Shown here: one piece after another, positions 61,264 through 64,000 of the stretch
Position numbering within the stretch: position 1 is the stretch's first letter
Layout of the letters: each line of letters starts with the position of its first letter
Source of the DNA: Actinomycetota bacterium
GTDB lineage: Bacteria > Actinomycetota > Actinomycetes > S36-B12 > FW305-bin1
Assembly (NCBI GenBank): GCA_004297305.1
Contig: SCTR01000001.1
Coordinates: 32,103 to 96,102 of the forward strand
Direction of reading: 5' to 3'
DNA: 64,000 nucleotides
The notes under the pieces: generated by a model
Database searches by the model: none
Seen by the model: the letters and a program-made list of their open reading frames with translations, nothing else
What the model was told of the DNA's origin: nothing
Translations under genes and position numbers: made by a program

Positions 61264-62196
61264 ATGACTGTGGACGACGCGGCCGCCCAGTCCGAGGCGG
61301 TGGTACGCCGCCCCGGACCGTGGACGCACCGCGACGTGTCGGCCAACGGCGCCCGATTCCACGTCGTCGAGGCCGGCGACGGCCCGCTCGTCGTCCTCTT
61401 GCACGGCTTCCCGACGTTCTGGTGGACGTGGCGGCACCTGCTGCCGGTCCTCGCCGACGCCGGCTTCCGGGCCGTCGCCATCGACCTGCGTGGCTACGGC
61501 GGCTCGGACCACACCCCGCACGGCTACGACCCGTTTACGTTGTCCGCGGACGTCGCCGGGGTCATCGGTTCCCTCGGACAGGCCGACGCGGTCGTGGTGG
61601 GCCACGGCTGGGGCGGACTGGTCGCCTGGAGCATGGCCGTGCTGGAGCCAGACGTGGTCCGGGCCATCGTGCCGGTGGCGGTACCGCATCCCCGACGGCT
61701 GCGCGCGGCGATCCTGCGCCGCCCCGGCCAGCTGCGGCGGTCGTCGTACGCCGTCGGTCTGCAGTGGCCGTTCCTCCCGGAGCGCAGCCTCGCCCGTGAC
61801 GACGCCGCCCGCGTCGAGTGGTTGCTGCGGGCGTGGTCGGGCACGCCGGGCTGGCCGGACGACGAAACCGCTTCGACCTACCGCGCCGCGATGCTGCTGG
61901 GCTCCACCACTCATACGTCGGTGGAGTACCACCGCTGGGCGCTCCGTTCGGTCGCGCGGCCGGACGGCTTGCGATACGCCCGAGCCATGCGTACGCCGGT
62001 CGACGTCTCCGTGCTCCACGTCCACGGCGGCTCCGATCCGACGATCCTCGCCGCGTCCATGGTCGGCAGCCAGCGCTGGGTCGCCGGCAGCTACCGGCTC
62101 GAGGTACTCGACGGATTGGGGCACTTCCCCCACGAAGAAGCGCCGGACCGGTTCGCCGGGACGCTGCTGCCGTGGCTGGAGACCGAGGACCGGTGA
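61264..62196 (+). CDS. EphE-like alpha/beta hydrolase, nucleophile replaced
   Basis: 310 residues with the epoxide-hydrolase/haloalkane-dehalogenase architecture: VVLLHGFPTFWWTWRHL (HGxP), AIDLRGYGGSD, a cap domain and GLGHFPHEEAPDRF with the general-base His. The nucleophile position, GHDWGG in active relatives, reads VVGHGWGGLVAW, so Gly replaces Asp. The place beside acs/nhaA and the holin-type protein matches the mycobacterial ephE neighbourhood by memory. Catalysis as an epoxide hydrolase is doubtful. Confidence 0.75.
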   Translation: MTVDDAAAQSEAVVRRPGPWTHRDVSANGARFHVVEAGDGPLVVLLHGFPTFWWTWRHLLPVLADAGFRAVAIDLRGYGGSDHTPHGYDPFTLSADVAGVIGSLGQADAVVVGHGWGGLVAWSMAVLEPDVVRAIVPVAVPHPRRLRAAILRRPGQLRRSSYAVGLQWPFLPERSLARDDAARVEWLLRAWSGTPGWPDDETASTYRAAMLLGSTTHTSVEYHRWALRSVARPDGLRYARAMRTPVDVSVLHVHGGSDPTILAASMVGSQRWVAGSYRLEVLDGLGHFPHEEAPDRFAGTLLPWLETEDR

Positions 62197-62699
62197 GCCC
62201 CGCGAGCCGGGACCCGGGCGGCGACGCGACGGCCGGCGGACGTGAGAGAGCCGGCGGACGTGAGAGAGCCGGCGGACGTGAGGAACCAGATGGGCGTCCG
62301 GCGCCGGTCGGTGACCGGCCACGCGACGCGCTGGGTCGGCCGCTACCAGCCGATGCCGACCCGGCGCTGGTCGTCCCCGGAGTGCCGGAGCGGTCGTTCG
62401 TCGACGGCTCCACCGCGGCTTCGGAGGCTGCGACGTACCTCGCCTCCGGTCGGCCGTTCCACGCCCACGAGGTGTACGAGCAACGCTGGCGCTGCGCGCC
62501 GCCCCTGGAACGTCCTGCCTGGCAAGCACTTGCGCAGTACGCCGCCGCCCTGACACAGGAGGCACGCGGCAAGTCTCGCGGTGCTCACCTGCTCGCGGCC
62601 CGCGCCCTCTCGTTGTGGAACTCCTACGACGGACCGACCCTGCCCGGCGTCGACGAGGCTGCGGTGGTCGCGGAACTACACCGGCTGGCAGCTGTCTGA
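62193..62699 (+). CDS. DUF309-family protein
   Basis: 168 residues from GTG 62193, overlapping the previous stop as GTGA. N-terminal 40 residues are low complexity with the repeat GGRERA; the DUF309 domain covers about 70-165: GRPFHAHEVYEQRWRCAPPL and WQALAQYAAALTQEARGKSR, a helical fold with the conserved HEVxExxW. Function unknown. The last 24 bp overlap the convergent HNH gene. Confidence 0.8.
   Translation: MSPASRDPGGDATAGGRERAGGRERAGGREEPDGRPAPVGDRPRDALGRPLPADADPALVVPGVPERSFVDGSTAASEAATYLASGRPFHAHEVYEQRWRCAPPLERPAWQALAQYAAALTQEARGKSRGAHLLAARALSLWNSYDGPTLPGVDEAAVVAELHRLAAV
62232..62283 (+). repeat. 18-bp in-frame tandem repeat in the DUF309 gene
   Basis: GCCGGCGGACGTGAGAGA is repeated at 62232 and 62250, with a third partial copy from 62268. 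Being 18 bp it keeps frame and encodes GGRERA units. Confidence 0.8.
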
Positions 62700-64000
62700 C
62701 CACGCCTCGGACGTGATGGCGGCGCGGTGGAGGATGAGTTGTGCGTCGTGGGTTCCGCCGTGGGGTTCGGCGGGCACGTCGACGACGTGCCCGGTGGGCA
62801 TGTGCCATCGGAACGAGCCGGGTCGTGGTTGTTCCAGTGTCGCGCCGCTGTGATGCTTGAACTGGTGGTGCTGCCGGCACAGGGCGCCGAGATTGGCGGC
62901 GACAGTTTCGCCGCGCGGCCACGGAATCGTGTGGTCCAGGTCCGCGTGACGGGCCGGCTGCCCGCAGATCGGTATCCGGCAGGTCTGGTCGCGGGTCCTG
63001 ACGAACTGCTCCAGCACCGCACCGGGCCGGTACGCGGTGGTGTCGGTCGCCAGCAGCTGCCCGGACACCGGATGGGTCAACACCCGGTACCACGCGGCGT
63101 CCTGGCCAGCGATCGCCCGCGCCACCGAGGCGGGCACCGGCCCGTACCCGGCCAGCTCCCCCGGGTCGTCGGCCAACCCCAGCAAGGTGACCGCCGGCAC
63201 GCTCAGGTGCACGTGCGTCACCGGGATCCGGGTCGGCACCGGCCCGTCCAGCACCCCGCTGCCCAACGCTGCCAGGAACGGCGCGACCAACGCGTCGGCG
63301 CGCCGCTGATCCGCTGTCTGGCCGTCGACTGGCTGGCCATCGACCGCGCGGCCGTCGAGTGTCTGGCCGTCGAACATCTGACCGTCGAGTGTCTGGCCGT
63401 CGAGTGTCTGGCCGTCGAGTGTCTGGGCTGCGGCTTTGTGGCTGCGGGAGGTGCGGGTCGCCCGAGCGGCCTGGTTCAGCACGGTGATCACCGCGGCCAG
63501 CTCGCGGGCAGGCAGCACAGCTTCCAGCTGCCCCATCCCGTCCGGCAACGGCCACCACCGCACGCACCGCTCCCGTCTCGCTGCGCCACCTGCTCCTGAG
63601 TGGTCGCCGGATCGACCGTCAACACGATGCGCCGCAGCGCTTTGCGCAGCTGAGCCGAGGTCAACCCGGCCAGTCGCGGCACGATCCGATCCTGGATCTG
63701 CCCGGCAACCTCGACGTGGGCAGCCAGCGTCGCCGCGACGATGCCGGCCTTGTACGGCGACACCCGGCCCAGCGACAACTCCCGCCACACCCGCGGCCCG
63801 TGACTGGTCAACACTTCCGCCACGAACAGGTCCCCGCCAGCAGCGGTCATCGTCATCACCCGCGCGGTGGCCAACTCGGTGTCCGCCCAGGTCCGGCAGT
63901 TGTCGGCCTCCTCGCTGGTCGTCGTCGAGGTGATGTCGGGCAGGCCGGCGCCCAGCAGCTCCGGATCAGCGGGGCGAGGCAACGGGAAGATCCCCAACCC
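62676..64000 (-). pseudogene. DUF222/HNH endonuclease (13E12-type), frameshifted, 5' end beyond window
   Basis: The N-terminal frame (from at least 63997) reads DUF222 (TWADTELATARVMTMTAAGG, LSLGRVSPYKAGIVAATLAA, RKALRRIVLTVDPATTQEQV) and leaves homology near 63580; the next frame picks up RRERCVRWWPLPDGMGQLEA and runs to the HNH domain (DQTCRIPICGQPARHADLDH, NLGALCRQHHQFKHH) and TAG at 62676. One missing base in the GCGCAGCGAGAC region at about 63580-63590 explains both. The HNH motif is intact. Such genes are multi-copy, possibly mobile, in actinobacteria. Confidence 0.8.
63317..63432 (-). repeat. 15-bp in-frame tandem repeat in the HNH gene
   Basis: On the plus strand TGTCTGGCCGTCGAG and variants recur about seven times; on the coding strand they give LDGQT-type pentapeptide units (TLDGQTLDGQMFDGQ, AVDGQPVDGQ). 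The array lies between the DUF222 and HNH parts as a linker. Confidence 0.8.

Noticed and set aside
61150..63567. 805-codon minus frame across the EphE-like and DUF309 genes
   Set aside because: Shadow frame; the plus strand carries two well-formed genes with overlapping start/stop.

Overview
The window is very GC-rich, with frequent GTG starts and nearly every gene joined to its neighbour. Its gene content is that of a filamentous-type or mycobacterial-type actinobacterium (Actinomycetota): a WhiB protein beside groL, a BldM-like orphan response regulator, GuaB3, the BsaP/BioB pair, CIRCE-controlled groES, DUF3017, DUF6350, a PspC-linked two-component system, an F420-type LLM oxidoreductase and a DUF222/HNH (13E12-type) gene. 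Several blocks follow gene orders I recall from Mycobacterium and Streptomyces (tsaB-rimI-tsaD / groES-groL-whiB / bldM-guaB-guaB3; folD-DUF3017-mdh; sucC-sucD-DUF6350-purN-purH). I cannot name the genus. I see no tRNA, rRNA, CRISPR array or insertion sequence.

Layout. 1-13.7 kb (almost all minus): trpS (cut by the window edge), a CorC/CNNM membrane protein, icd and mdh, DUF3017, folD, a divergent hydrolase-like gene, purH-purN, two membrane proteins, sucD-sucC; this is TCA-cycle, one-carbon and purine metabolism. 14-18.9 kb: an M23 peptidase, the helicase PcrA and a secreted M15-like protein. 18.9-23.6 kb: an LLM oxidoreductase and a PspC envelope-stress module (response regulator, PspC-fused histidine kinase, divergent PspC/LiaF-like protein). 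23.6-27.9 kb: an accessory island of lower GC holding two SUKH/SMI1-like immunity-type genes, each preceded by a short toxin-tail-like module, plus a DUF4031 protein, an OGG-fold DNA glycosylase and a divergent zinc-ribbon protein. 27.9-32.9 kb: guaB-guaB3-guaA and bldM. 33-37 kb: a TPR-like gene, whiB, groL and groES with two CIRCE elements.

37-43 kb: a methyltransferase and a four-gene ABC export operon (lipoprotein, adaptor, ATPase, permease) lying between groES and tsaD. 43.3-50 kb: tsaD-rimI-tsaB, then bsaP-bioB-bioD-bioF-bioA, with a cytochrome P450 divergent from bioA. 51-57 kb: a CocE-type hydrolase, a RES-Xre toxin-antitoxin pair with a twin-palindrome promoter, csoR with its box, a degenerate Fic protein and a variant secreted polysaccharide deacetylase. 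57-64 kb: acs, nhaA, a holin-family membrane protein, an EphE-like hydrolase, DUF309, and a frameshifted DUF222/HNH gene running off the end.

Most of the window is housekeeping. The accessory parts are the 23.6-27.9 kb island, the ABC export operon, the RES-Xre locus and the broken HNH gene. Short tandem duplications (13-34 bp) recur between genes and sometimes straddle stop codons.
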